A model generated the notes under the pieces. It ran no database searches. It was not told the DNA's origin and saw nothing but the letters and a program-made list of their open reading frames with translations. 5,463 nucleotides of DNA from Coleofasciculus sp. S288. GTDB taxonomy: Bacteria > Cyanobacteriota > Cyanobacteriia > Cyanobacteriales > Coleofasciculaceae. A program made the position numbers and the translations under genes. Below, in pieces: positions 1 through 5,356 of the stretch; the first letter of the stretch is position 1, and each line of letters starts with the position of its first letter. The stretch covers positions 1 through 5,463 of the forward strand of contig JAIUYC010000365.1 of the NCBI GenBank assembly GCA_020216575.1, written 5' to 3'.

Positions 1-284
1 GCAAGGAAGCATTGGAGAAAGTCATTCAATATCAGCCGGATGTGTTGGTTCTAGACAATCGGATGCCAGAATTAACGGGCGCTGAAGTTTACCAAAGACT
101 GAAAGCTCAGGGAGTAAATCTAGGAGTCGTTTTAGCAACGGCTTACGGAGACTTAAACGAACTAGCCAGATCCTTAAATATTACCCACTTTGTTAGCAAA
201 CCATTTGATATTCCTGAATTACTTGCTTGTATTGAGTCTGCTTACAAGGACTTTCATCGAGAATCCACTTCTCCCGACAATTAG
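1..284 (+). CDS. Response regulator receiver domain, 5' end outside window
   Basis: This is the C-terminal part of a CheY-like receiver domain, which takes a phosphoryl group from a histidine kinase onto an aspartate. The reading frame is open to the left edge (codons from position 3: K-E-A-L-E-K), so the TTG at 12 is internal and not a start. Seen in the sequence: the phosphoacceptor Asp in LVLDNRMPE (codon 54-56), the conserved Thr in VLATAY (138-140) and the conserved Lys in VSKPFD (198-200). These are three hallmark residues in the right order and roughly the right spacing. The protein stops about 25 residues after the Lys with no output domain, so it is either a stand-alone receiver or the receiver at the end of a hybrid kinase; the window cannot decide. 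Only 29 nt separate it from the GMC oxidoreductase gene, so co-transcription is plausible. The cognate kinase is not in the window. Confidence 0.9.
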   Translation, partial: KEALEKVIQYQPDVLVLDNRMPELTGAEVYQRLKAQGVNLGVVLATAYGDLNELARSLNITHFVSKPFDIPELLACIESAYKDFHRESTSPDN

Positions 285-313
285 AAGAATGTTCTCTCAA
301 ACAGGAGACCTTT

Positions 314-1816
314 ATGATCGTTGACGACCAATATTACGACGTAATTATTGTTGGCACAGGTGCAGGCGGCGGGACGCTAGCGCGAAAGTTGGCACCCACT
401 GGTAAAAAGATCTTGCTGCTCGATCGCGGAGAATTGATCTATCGCGAAAGCTCCGAGTTAGTCGATACAGAAGTTTTTAAGAAAGAGCAATTTCATGCGC
501 CTGAACCCTGGTACGACAATTCAGGGGAACCGTTTTCTCCGCAAACCTATTATGCGGTTGGTGGCAATACAAAAATCTGGAGTGGCGTTTTGCAGCGAAT
601 GCGCGAACGTGACTTTGAGCAAGTGCAGCATCAAAGTGGGGTTTCTCCTGCATGGCCGTTGAAATATCAGGACTTTGAGCCTTACTACACTGAAGCCGAG
701 AAGTTGTATCAAGTACACGGTAAACTCGAAGATGACCCCACCGAGCCGCCCCATAGCGAAGGCTATCCTTTTCCGGAAGTTGCCCATGAGCCGATGGTGG
801 AACGCATTGGCGACACCCTTTCTAAGCAGGGGTTGCATCCCGTTCATTTGCCGCTAGGGTTGGGCGAGCATGGTAGAACCGATGCTGAAGACACCGGAGT
901 GACGCCAATCCTCAACAGCGAAAACGTGACGCTCAAAACCTCTGCTCACGTTGTTTGTCTGCATACCAACCCATCAGGCTCAGAGATTAAAGCAGTTGAG
1001 GCAAAAATTGGGGAACAGTCCTATTTGTTTTTAGGCGATATCGTAGTGCTTGCCTGTGGTGCTGTGAATTCGGCGGCATTGCTGCTGCGGTCTGCCAACG
1101 CAAAACACCCCAACGGAATTGCAAACGGCTCTAATCAAGTAGGGCGAAATTTGATGAAACAACTGCTGTCAGTTGTGGTGCAGTTAACCTCTAACGCTAA
1201 TTCTGCGTCATTTTCCCGCACACTGGGGCTAAATGATTTTTATTGGGGAGATCAGGATTTTCCCTATCCGATGGGTCATGTGCAAAACTCTGGTGGCATT
1301 TTTCAAGATGTCATCTTTGCAGAAGCACCACCAATTTTATCCGCGTTGTCTAGACTTATGCCCAATTTTGGCTTGCGGCAGTTGGCAACCCATTCAATCG
1401 GTTGGTGGCTGAAAACGGAAGACTTGCCCCATCCCGACAATCGTGTTCGCTATGTGGGAGACAAACTGCGAATGGATTACACCGCGAATAATGTAGAAGC
1501 GCACGATCGCTTGGTCTATCGTTGGATTGATGTATTGAAAAGCGTTGAGCAGTCTCAGCCCAATGTATTTAACCGCACAACCCATCCTCGCAGTGATATG
1601 CCTACGTCGGTTGTTGCTAATCAGTGCGGCACCTGTCGGTTTGGAGAAGACCCAGCGACTTCTGTGTTGGATCTGGACTGTCGTACCCACGAAGTGCAGA
1701 ATCTCTATGTCGTAGACAGCAGTTTTTTCCCATCTCATGCCAGTGTGAGTCCCGGCTTAACGGTGATTGCTAATGCATTGCGTGTTGGCGATCGCTTAAT
1801 CGAGCAGTTGAAGTAA
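314..1816 (+). CDS. GMC-family FAD-dependent oxidoreductase
   Basis: A 500-residue flavoprotein of the glucose-methanol-choline (GMC) family, which oxidises alcohols or sugars using FAD; the substrate cannot be told. Domains: an N-terminal Rossmann FAD-binding motif (G14-T-G-A-G-G19, with acidic D37 ending strand 2 in ILLLDRGE); the GMC loop G83-G-N-T-K-I-W-S; a second FAD-contact segment A247-C-G-A-V-N-S253; and a C-terminal GMC domain running from N436-Q-C-G-T-C-R-F-G through VVDSSFFP to SPGLTVIANALR. Length is normal for the family. There is no signal peptide, so it is probably cytoplasmic. The ATG at 314 is supported by AGGAG at 303-307 with a 6-nt spacer. Odd points: the usual catalytic His of the H-x-x-G-T-C/V segment is Asn436, and the usual second residue (Asn or His before P-x-x-T) is Ser479. 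The last 41 codons recur downstream as a broken copy at 2734-2858. It may be co-transcribed with the receiver gene before it. Confidence 0.93.
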   Translation: MIVDDQYYDVIIVGTGAGGGTLARKLAPTGKKILLLDRGELIYRESSELVDTEVFKKEQFHAPEPWYDNSGEPFSPQTYYAVGGNTKIWSGVLQRMRERDFEQVQHQSGVSPAWPLKYQDFEPYYTEAEKLYQVHGKLEDDPTEPPHSEGYPFPEVAHEPMVERIGDTLSKQGLHPVHLPLGLGEHGRTDAEDTGVTPILNSENVTLKTSAHVVCLHTNPSGSEIKAVEAKIGEQSYLFLGDIVVLACGAVNSAALLLRSANAKHPNGIANGSNQVGRNLMKQLLSVVVQLTSNANSASFSRTLGLNDFYWGDQDFPYPMGHVQNSGGIFQDVIFAEAPPILSALSRLMPNFGLRQLATHSIGWWLKTEDLPHPDNRVRYVGDKLRMDYTANNVEAHDRLVYRWIDVLKSVEQSQPNVFNRTTHPRSDMPTSVVANQCGTCRFGEDPATSVLDLDCRTHEVQNLYVVDSSFFPSHASVSPGLTVIANALRVGDRLIEQLK

Positions 1817-1819
1817 GGC
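1696..1819 (+). repeat. Direct repeat, copy 1 (3' end of GMC gene)
   Basis: This stretch, covering the last 39 codons, the stop and three following bases, is repeated at 2734-2858 in the same orientation. By hand alignment the copies match at 117 of 124 columns plus one inserted base in copy 2. The last 36 bases (1784-1819) are identical. The two copies bracket the vapBC pair. Confidence 0.9.
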
Positions 1820-1941
1820 TTCTGGGGAGAGAGTTTTAGCCATCATTTGGTGGCTCGTTGCCGCTTTGCTACTTTTTGGAATGTTGGAAATGAATAAGAT
1901 TGTGAGTGGAAAAAGATATTGGGGAACATGCGTTAACCCAA

Positions 1942-1971
1942 GCTACAAAGTTAGCGATCGCCTACTATAGA
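1942..1971 (+). promoter_or_regulatory. Possible vapBC promoter (weak match)
   Basis: TATAGA at 1966-1971 is a good -10 hexamer. GCTACA at 1942-1947, 18 nt upstream, matches only three positions of the -35 consensus. It is the best candidate in the 192-nt gap before vapB. A HIP1 octamer lies in the spacer. I see no convincing terminator for the GMC gene in this gap, so readthrough from upstream is also possible. Confidence 0.25.
1954..1961. repeat. HIP1 core palindrome GCGATCGC
   Basis: An exact GCGATCGC octamer between genes. HIP1 is a highly over-represented palindrome in many cyanobacterial genomes. Two other copies lie within the GMC 3' end (1788-1795) and its downstream fragment (2827-2834). 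Confidence 0.85.
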
Positions 1972-1974
1972 GCT

Positions 1975-1987
1975 AAGATTACATCTT
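1975..1987. promoter_or_regulatory. Candidate operator palindrome before vapB
   Basis: AAGAT-TAC-ATCTT is a perfect 5-bp inverted repeat just downstream of the possible -10 and 11 nt before the vapB Shine-Dalgarno. Type II antitoxins with ribbon-helix-helix folds commonly bind such palindromes to repress their own operon. A repeat this short can occur by chance in AT-rich DNA. Confidence 0.3.
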
Positions 1988-2008
1988 TCAGTTAGATGAG
2001 GAAAATAC

Positions 2009-2209
2009 ATGGTAACTCCCCTCCAAATAGACCAAACCCTGCTTCAAGAAGCCCTTGCTTTGAGTAACCATCCAACAGCAACTGCCTTAATCGAAGCAGC
2101 TTTACGCGAGTACATTCAACGTCGCAAACAACTGAAAATATTGGAATTGTTTGGCACTATTGATTATGAGGAGAAGTATAACTACAAGCAACAGCGACAA
2201 ACAAGATGA
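2009..2209 (+). CDS. vapB: VapB-type antitoxin
   Basis: A 66-residue antitoxin of the VapB ribbon-helix-helix type, expected to bind the toxin encoded next to it, block its nuclease and repress the operon. Seen: an N-terminal strand-like stretch ending at I7-D8, two predicted helices (about 9-18 and 23-38, the second ending A-L-R-E-Y-I-Q-R-R), then the toxin-binding tail L47-F-G-T-I-D-Y53 followed by a charged end. The LFGTIDY tail is a recognisable feature of this VapB group. The start at 2009 is supported by GAGGA at 1998-2002 with a 6-nt spacer. The stop overlaps the vapC start by 4 nt (ATGA), the classic arrangement for paired synthesis. The N-terminal strand (VTPLQID) lacks the usual Thr-Thr pattern of many VapB proteins. 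A possible promoter and a short palindrome lie upstream. Confidence 0.87.
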   Translation: MVTPLQIDQTLLQEALALSNHPTATALIEAALREYIQRRKQLKILELFGTIDYEEKYNYKQQRQTR

Positions 2210-2619
2210 ATGTTGTTGTTGATACTTCTGTTTGGTCACTGGCATTGCGGCGCAACACGCCAAATGACGCGATCCCAATCATTAATATACTGCGCGATTT
2301 AATTTCAGATGGACGAGTCGTTTTACTGGGAGTGATTCGTCAGGAAGTACTTTCTGGCATTCGCTATACAGAACAGTTCGTTCGATTGCGAGACTATCTT
2401 CGTGCTTTTCCTGACCTAGAATTAACATCTGAAGACTATGAGCTAGCCGCAGAGTTTTTCAACACCTGTCGCAGCAAGGGTGTTCAGGGTTCCAATACTG
2501 ATTTTCTGCTGTGTGCAGTTGCTCATCATCGCGGCTACAGTATTTTCACCACTGATAAAGATTTTGAAAATTTCCAATTGTATATTCCAGTTGTCTTGCT
2601 AGGAGTTAGTAACGGGTAA
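2206..2619 (+). CDS. vapC: VapC-type PIN-domain ribonuclease toxin
   Basis: A 137-residue PIN-domain protein, the likely toxin of the pair. VapC toxins cleave tRNA or rRNA with Mg2+ held by conserved acidic residues, stopping growth when the antitoxin is lost. Seen: D6 in VVVDTSVW, E47 in IRQEVLSG, D99 in NTDFLLCAVA and D117 in FTTDKDF. These are the four expected acidic positions in order, so the toxin should be active. Length is normal (VapC about 125-140). The ATG at 2206 overlaps the vapB stop and has no strong Shine-Dalgarno, which fits translational coupling to vapB. The RNA target cannot be read from the sequence. The pair could serve as a stabiliser for a genomic islet or as a stress or phage response; that part is inference. 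Confidence 0.92.
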   Translation: MNVVVDTSVWSLALRRNTPNDAIPIINILRDLISDGRVVLLGVIRQEVLSGIRYTEQFVRLRDYLRAFPDLELTSEDYELAAEFFNTCRSKGVQGSNTDFLLCAVAHHRGYSIFTTDKDFENFQLYIPVVLLGVSNG

Positions 2620-2633
2620 GAGTTGGATGGGAG

Positions 2634-2641
2634 GCGATCGC
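2634..2641. repeat. HIP1 core palindrome GCGATCGC
   Basis: An exact octamer 15 nt after the vapC stop codon. It is the second intergenic HIP1 core in the window and marks the vapBC segment as at home in a cyanobacterial genome. Confidence 0.85.
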
Positions 2642-2733
2642 ACCTGTACAATCATCTTTTCTTGCATCAACCCAGCCCACTATCTACTAATTAATCAATT
2701 TGTTAGACGTATCAGGGCAAATGCTTTTGTATT

Positions 2734-2858
2734 GCATAATCTCTATGTTGTCAGACAGCAGTTTTTTCCCATCTCATGCCAGTGTTAGTCCCGGCTTAAC
2801 GGTCATTGCCAATGCGTTGCGAGTTGGCGATCGCTTAATCGAGCAGTTGAAGTAAGGC
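2734..2858 (+). pseudogene. 3' fragment of a GMC oxidoreductase gene
   Basis: This is a degraded copy of the end of the GMC gene (1696-1819), about 94% identical. It has one extra C at 2752, which shifts the frame, and no upstream part of the gene, so it cannot encode a working product. Removing that base restores the codons for Y-V-V-D-S-S-F-F-P through L-K and the TAA at 2853-2855. The substitutions at 2749, 2786, 2804, 2810, 2816 and 2822 are all silent third-codon-position changes relative to the intact gene; only the edge difference at 2737 alters an amino acid (Gln to His). That pattern means the copy diverged while under selection as a gene, before it was cut down. It is therefore a remnant of a paralogue or of a related strain's allele, rather than a fresh duplication. 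It lies between vapC and the AIPR gene. Confidence 0.88.
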
Positions 2859-2969
2859 GTTGCAACGTGAGTTCGGGATAAGTTTCATTCCTATGCTTGC
2901 CCCATGTTAAGTGACAGGCAGACGGGTCAGAACTCAGTGTAGGGTGCTTTCGGCTACTAATAACTAGTT

Positions 2970-4739
2970 TTAAGAACGAATATGAACCCGACTTGCAAAT
3001 TCTTGAAAGCCTTGAGCATGATAGTCTTTGACTGATTCAACAAAGTCTTTGAAGTTGCTAATAGCCTGAGCTGCCTCTTCATTATTATTTAGACTTTTTT
3101 TAACAGCGGGGAGCAGTTGTTTACAGAAAGGAATAGTTACCTCAACAATTGGCTCCCAATATTTTTCTGCCATTTCTGGAGAGACTTGTTTTCCAAAGGA
3201 AACCCTAAAGGTATTAGGAACAGGTTTTCTCAGGAAAGTTTCAATACATTTTGCAATTGCCGAAGTAAGTAGGATATGGGGACCTCGTCTTTGAAAAAAA
3301 TCTAGCTGTTGATTCTCAGCTTCAGACAGAGAACCAGTTTTACTCCTATCGACAAGGCTGCGCTTCTTAGCCTCTATACTACGAAGTAAAGAATAAACAA
3401 ATACAATATGCTCTGCTGATGTTTGTTCAGTAAAGTACTTAGAGTAAATAGTGTCTACTCTCCAAATGTCAGACTTGTTGTTATATGCTGTTACAGGGTC
3501 TTGATGAAACGCGGCTAAAGCTTGAGCAACGGTGTCAGAAGGTAATAAATTAGATGGACGACGAATTGCATCGTCATAACCACCTCTTCTTCCGCCCAAA
3601 TATACTGCATCTGGAATGCTGTCAAATTCTTGTCGTAGACGGCGTTGAATTGGATCGTTGCTACGAAAATCAGATACTTCTACGACATTTTGCTTATTAT
3701 TGTATTCAATTATATTTCTTATAGTCCTGATATTATTGCACTTCACAAATCTAGCTTGAACTTTACCAATACTATCTGGTGGATTCTCTAAACTTCCTAA
3801 TGCTCCTGTTGTTTGTGCGCCATTTACAATAGAAATACCTGTGATTTCTAAGGATACGATGTTTCCATTTTCATTTTGTTGCTCTTTGAATTCACTTACC
3901 AGTGCTGTTATGCCATTATTAAAAACCCAGAAATGATTTGGATCATCTTTAGCCGTCTCTTTAATTCCATTATTGATATTACTCCCACTTACTCTACTTC
4001 CTAAATATCCTCTAACATTAGCAGAAAAAAGTTGTTCTGGATATTTATTAAATATTTCGTACAACCAGGTAGTAGGAACAGCTGTAATAAAAGCGTCCCA
4101 ATCATTACCCGATATACTGTAGCCTCCTGCTATAGGAATAGTAAGCGTATCCGCGACTAAAATAGGAGCTTCTAAAGCTCGATACCATTCATTAAGAGTT
4201 TCTTGACCTACTTCAATAGCACTTACATTTTCAACTTCTGATTTGGAAAATTGTGTTTTTATAGCATTATTAACTGTTTGCTCAACCATCTGAAGCTCAG
4301 CTTTTACATTCGGCGATTCAGGCAGATTGTGTACATACCAAAACTGTATAGCTCTTATATTGTTAGCGTCCAGGGCAGCTCGGACTTCTCCAGCAGCAGA
4401 CTGAAGTCCTTCAGGTAAGCTATCAATAGGGGAGTTTAATAGCCATGCTGCTGCTGTATTCAGATCTGAAGCTTTGTTAGCAGGCGCAGCTACTTTATTG
4501 AGATTCTGAGCCATATATGCTTGTATAACAATAATATAACCAGAATCCTTATCAACATAGATTAGATCACACTTTTTATCATCTCCTTTTGTAGCCTTAC
4601 CTGTTAGAGAACTTGTGGCTACAGTATCAATATCCTCAATTTGAAATCTAATCTCTAACGCGAAAAGAGCTAAGGCATCCTCATTGTACTTTTTCAAATC
4701 AGTACGAGAATCAAAAGCAGGTTGGTATGAAGGAGTCAT
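2970..4739 (-). CDS. AIPR-family protein (abortive infection phage resistance)
   Basis: A 589-residue protein recognised as AIPR (the Pfam abortive-infection phage-resistance family). Core motifs in order: L237-F-S-A-N-V-R-G-Y-L-G-S248, F270-W-V-F-N-N-G-I-T278, I304-V-N-G-A-Q-T-T311, Y346-N-N-K-Q-N351 and D357-F-R-S-N-D-P-I-Q-R-R-L368. The N-terminal ~100 residues resemble the nuclease-like start of many AIPR proteins: an acidic helix (E35), then D58-L-I-Y-V-D and a strand ending I72-Q-A-Y75. Where a PD-(D/E)XK-type site would have a Lys, this protein has Tyr75. The family is linked to phage-triggered growth arrest, but its biochemical activity is poorly known, so role and mechanism are inference. 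There is no signal peptide or membrane segment. The start has only a weak ribosome site; TATAGA on this strand (4761-4756) could be a -10, but no good -35 is visible. It appears to stand alone: the next gene upstream on this strand is 134 nt away. Sampled lines are 28-35% GC against 43-47% in the GMC gene, suggesting acquisition. Confidence 0.88.
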   Translation of the reverse strand: MTPSYQPAFDSRTDLKKYNEDALALFALEIRFQIEDIDTVATSSLTGKATKGDDKKCDLIYVDKDSGYIIVIQAYMAQNLNKVAAPANKASDLNTAAAWLLNSPIDSLPEGLQSAAGEVRAALDANNIRAIQFWYVHNLPESPNVKAELQMVEQTVNNAIKTQFSKSEVENVSAIEVGQETLNEWYRALEAPILVADTLTIPIAGGYSISGNDWDAFITAVPTTWLYEIFNKYPEQLFSANVRGYLGSRVSGSNINNGIKETAKDDPNHFWVFNNGITALVSEFKEQQNENGNIVSLEITGISIVNGAQTTGALGSLENPPDSIGKVQARFVKCNNIRTIRNIIEYNNKQNVVEVSDFRSNDPIQRRLRQEFDSIPDAVYLGGRRGGYDDAIRRPSNLLPSDTVAQALAAFHQDPVTAYNNKSDIWRVDTIYSKYFTEQTSAEHIVFVYSLLRSIEAKKRSLVDRSKTGSLSEAENQQLDFFQRRGPHILLTSAIAKCIETFLRKPVPNTFRVSFGKQVSPEMAEKYWEPIVEVTIPFCKQLLPAVKKSLNNNEEAAQAISNFKDFVESVKDYHAQGFQEFASRVHIRS

Positions 4740-4827
4740 TGATGAGTAACTTGAATCTATACAGAGGTTAACATTTCTAGTTTTAGATTAGCTAATTTTA
4801 AGCTTTCCTAGTTCACCTTGACAGGGC

Positions 4828-4849
4828 TAGGTGGGCATTGCCCACCCTA
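4828..4849. repeat. Palindromic hairpin repeat between genes
   Basis: GGTGGGC (4830-4836), loop ATT, GCCCACC (4840-4846) is a perfect 7-bp stem. TA at 4828-4829 and TA at 4848-4849 extend it across one bulged C. Hairpins of this wording are common between cyanobacterial genes. It lies downstream of the phosphatase stop, but on that strand no T-run follows, so it is not a typical intrinsic terminator. It may act as a transcript-end stabiliser or be a passive repeat. Confidence 0.75.
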
Positions 4850-4853
4850 CCAC

Positions 4854-4867
4854 TTTGACTTTTGACT
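4854..4867. repeat. Heptamer tandem repeat (TTTGACT x2)
   Basis: Two exact tandem copies of TTTGACT, just beyond the 3' end of the phosphatase gene. Short tandemly repeated heptamers (STRR-type) are known from cyanobacterial intergenic DNA. With only two units, chance cannot be excluded. Confidence 0.4.
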
Positions 4868-4873
4868 AATATT

Positions 4874-5356
4874 TTAGGAACAGAACAAACGTTTCAAGCT
4901 TTCTTGAAGACCAGAGTGAGGATAAATGTCTGGTTTTTTGCTCCAAATGTATTGGAGAGTTTGATCGTAACTCCAAAGAGGATTTTTGTAGAAACAGTAG
5001 GCTACACCTACCGATCCACTCCGACCAATCCCTGCTCGGCAATGAATTAATACCTTCTTTTTTCCCTTCTTAATTTGTTCATCTATCCAGTTAACCGCTT
5101 CTAATACTATCTCATCTGATATCGGGTGTCGCGCTCCATCTAAAGTCCCTAGTTTCTTATAAGCAATCCTAGAGTTGGATGGAAACGAGAAAGTGAGTTC
5201 CTCACCTAAGTTAAGAACCGCATCGAGTCCCAGTTCTTCTGCTTGACAAGCGGCGATAAAGTTTCCAACATAAACGTGAGGAATAAACCTCAACATAACT
5301 TGGTCCTTGCGTCCAGAGCATCGCGGGAGAAGCCGGTTCAACCTTGAGATATCCAT
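4874..5356 (-). CDS. Dual-specificity protein phosphatase domain
   Basis: A cysteine-dependent phosphatase of the dual-specificity (DSP) group, which removes phosphate from Ser/Thr/Tyr residues or, in some members, from glucans or lipids. Counted from the ATG at 5356 (160 residues), the P-loop is H105-C106-R-A-G-I-G-R112-S, a complete C-x5-R active site. D72 in LGTLDGARHP, 34 residues before the Cys, is the likely general acid. The domain begins at I25-P-H-V-Y-V-G-N-F, typical of a DSP start, and ends with a helix around LQESLKRL. The CRAGIGR loop fits the C-x-A-G-hydrophobic-G-R pattern described for glucan phosphatases, but many ordinary PTPs fit it too. Residues 1-24 look like out-of-frame reading of an upstream domain (see 5286-5463). 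The natural protein therefore probably has a longer N terminus joined here by a frameshift; an alternative start is ATG 5296 (MLRFIPHVYVG). It ends 134 nt upstream of the AIPR start on the same strand; a functional link is not evident. Confidence 0.85.
   Translation of the reverse strand: MDISRLNRLLPRCSGRKDQVMLRFIPHVYVGNFIAACQAEELGLDAVLNLGEELTFSFPSNSRIAYKKLGTLDGARHPISDEIVLEAVNWIDEQIKKGKKKVLIHCRAGIGRSGSVGVAYCFYKNPLWSYDQTLQYIWSKKPDIYPHSGLQESLKRLFCS
5285..5287 (-). other. Likely frameshift site in the phosphatase gene
   Basis: On the minus strand this is a TTT run within GAGGTTTATTCC. Removing one T merges the upstream domain frame with the phosphatase frame into a continuous protein with no stop. 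It could be a real one-base insertion, a sequencing or assembly error at a short homopolymer, or less likely a programmed slip. Confidence 0.55.

Larger units (their letters stand above)
2620..2969. other. 350-nt region without an intact gene
   Basis: This stretch separates the convergent vapC and AIPR genes. It holds a HIP1 octamer at 2634-2641 and the broken GMC 3'-end copy at 2734-2858. I found no clear terminator hairpin with a T-run, no tRNA, and no homology by eye between 2642-2733 and the rest of the GMC gene. 2860-2969 shows nothing I recognise. Confidence 0.7.

Noticed and set aside
521..847. A minus-strand open frame of 108 residues inside the GMC gene.
   Set aside because: It lies opposite a strongly supported gene and shows no recognisable domain or ribosome site.
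1394..1738. A minus-strand open frame of 114 residues inside the GMC gene.
   Set aside because: It is antisense to the conserved C-terminal GMC domain and has no family features.
1812..1970. An open stretch in the GMC-vapB gap encoding a hydrophobic segment (IIWWLVAALLLFGM) followed by a polar tail.
   Set aside because: There is no ATG before the hydrophobic part and no ribosome site; the first ATG (1881) would leave only 29 residues. It could be a gene remnant or a small membrane protein, but support is too thin.
4828..4849. The hairpin as a Rho-independent terminator.
   Set aside because: No T-run follows the stem on either strand.
4862..5050. A plus-strand open frame of 62 residues opposite the phosphatase.
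   Set aside because: It is antisense to the active-site region of the phosphatase and has no recognisable features.
2970..5356. AIPR and phosphatase as a two-gene phage-defence operon.
   Set aside because: They share a strand, but the 134-nt gap with repeats, the composition difference and the apparent frameshift in the phosphatase argue against a joint system.
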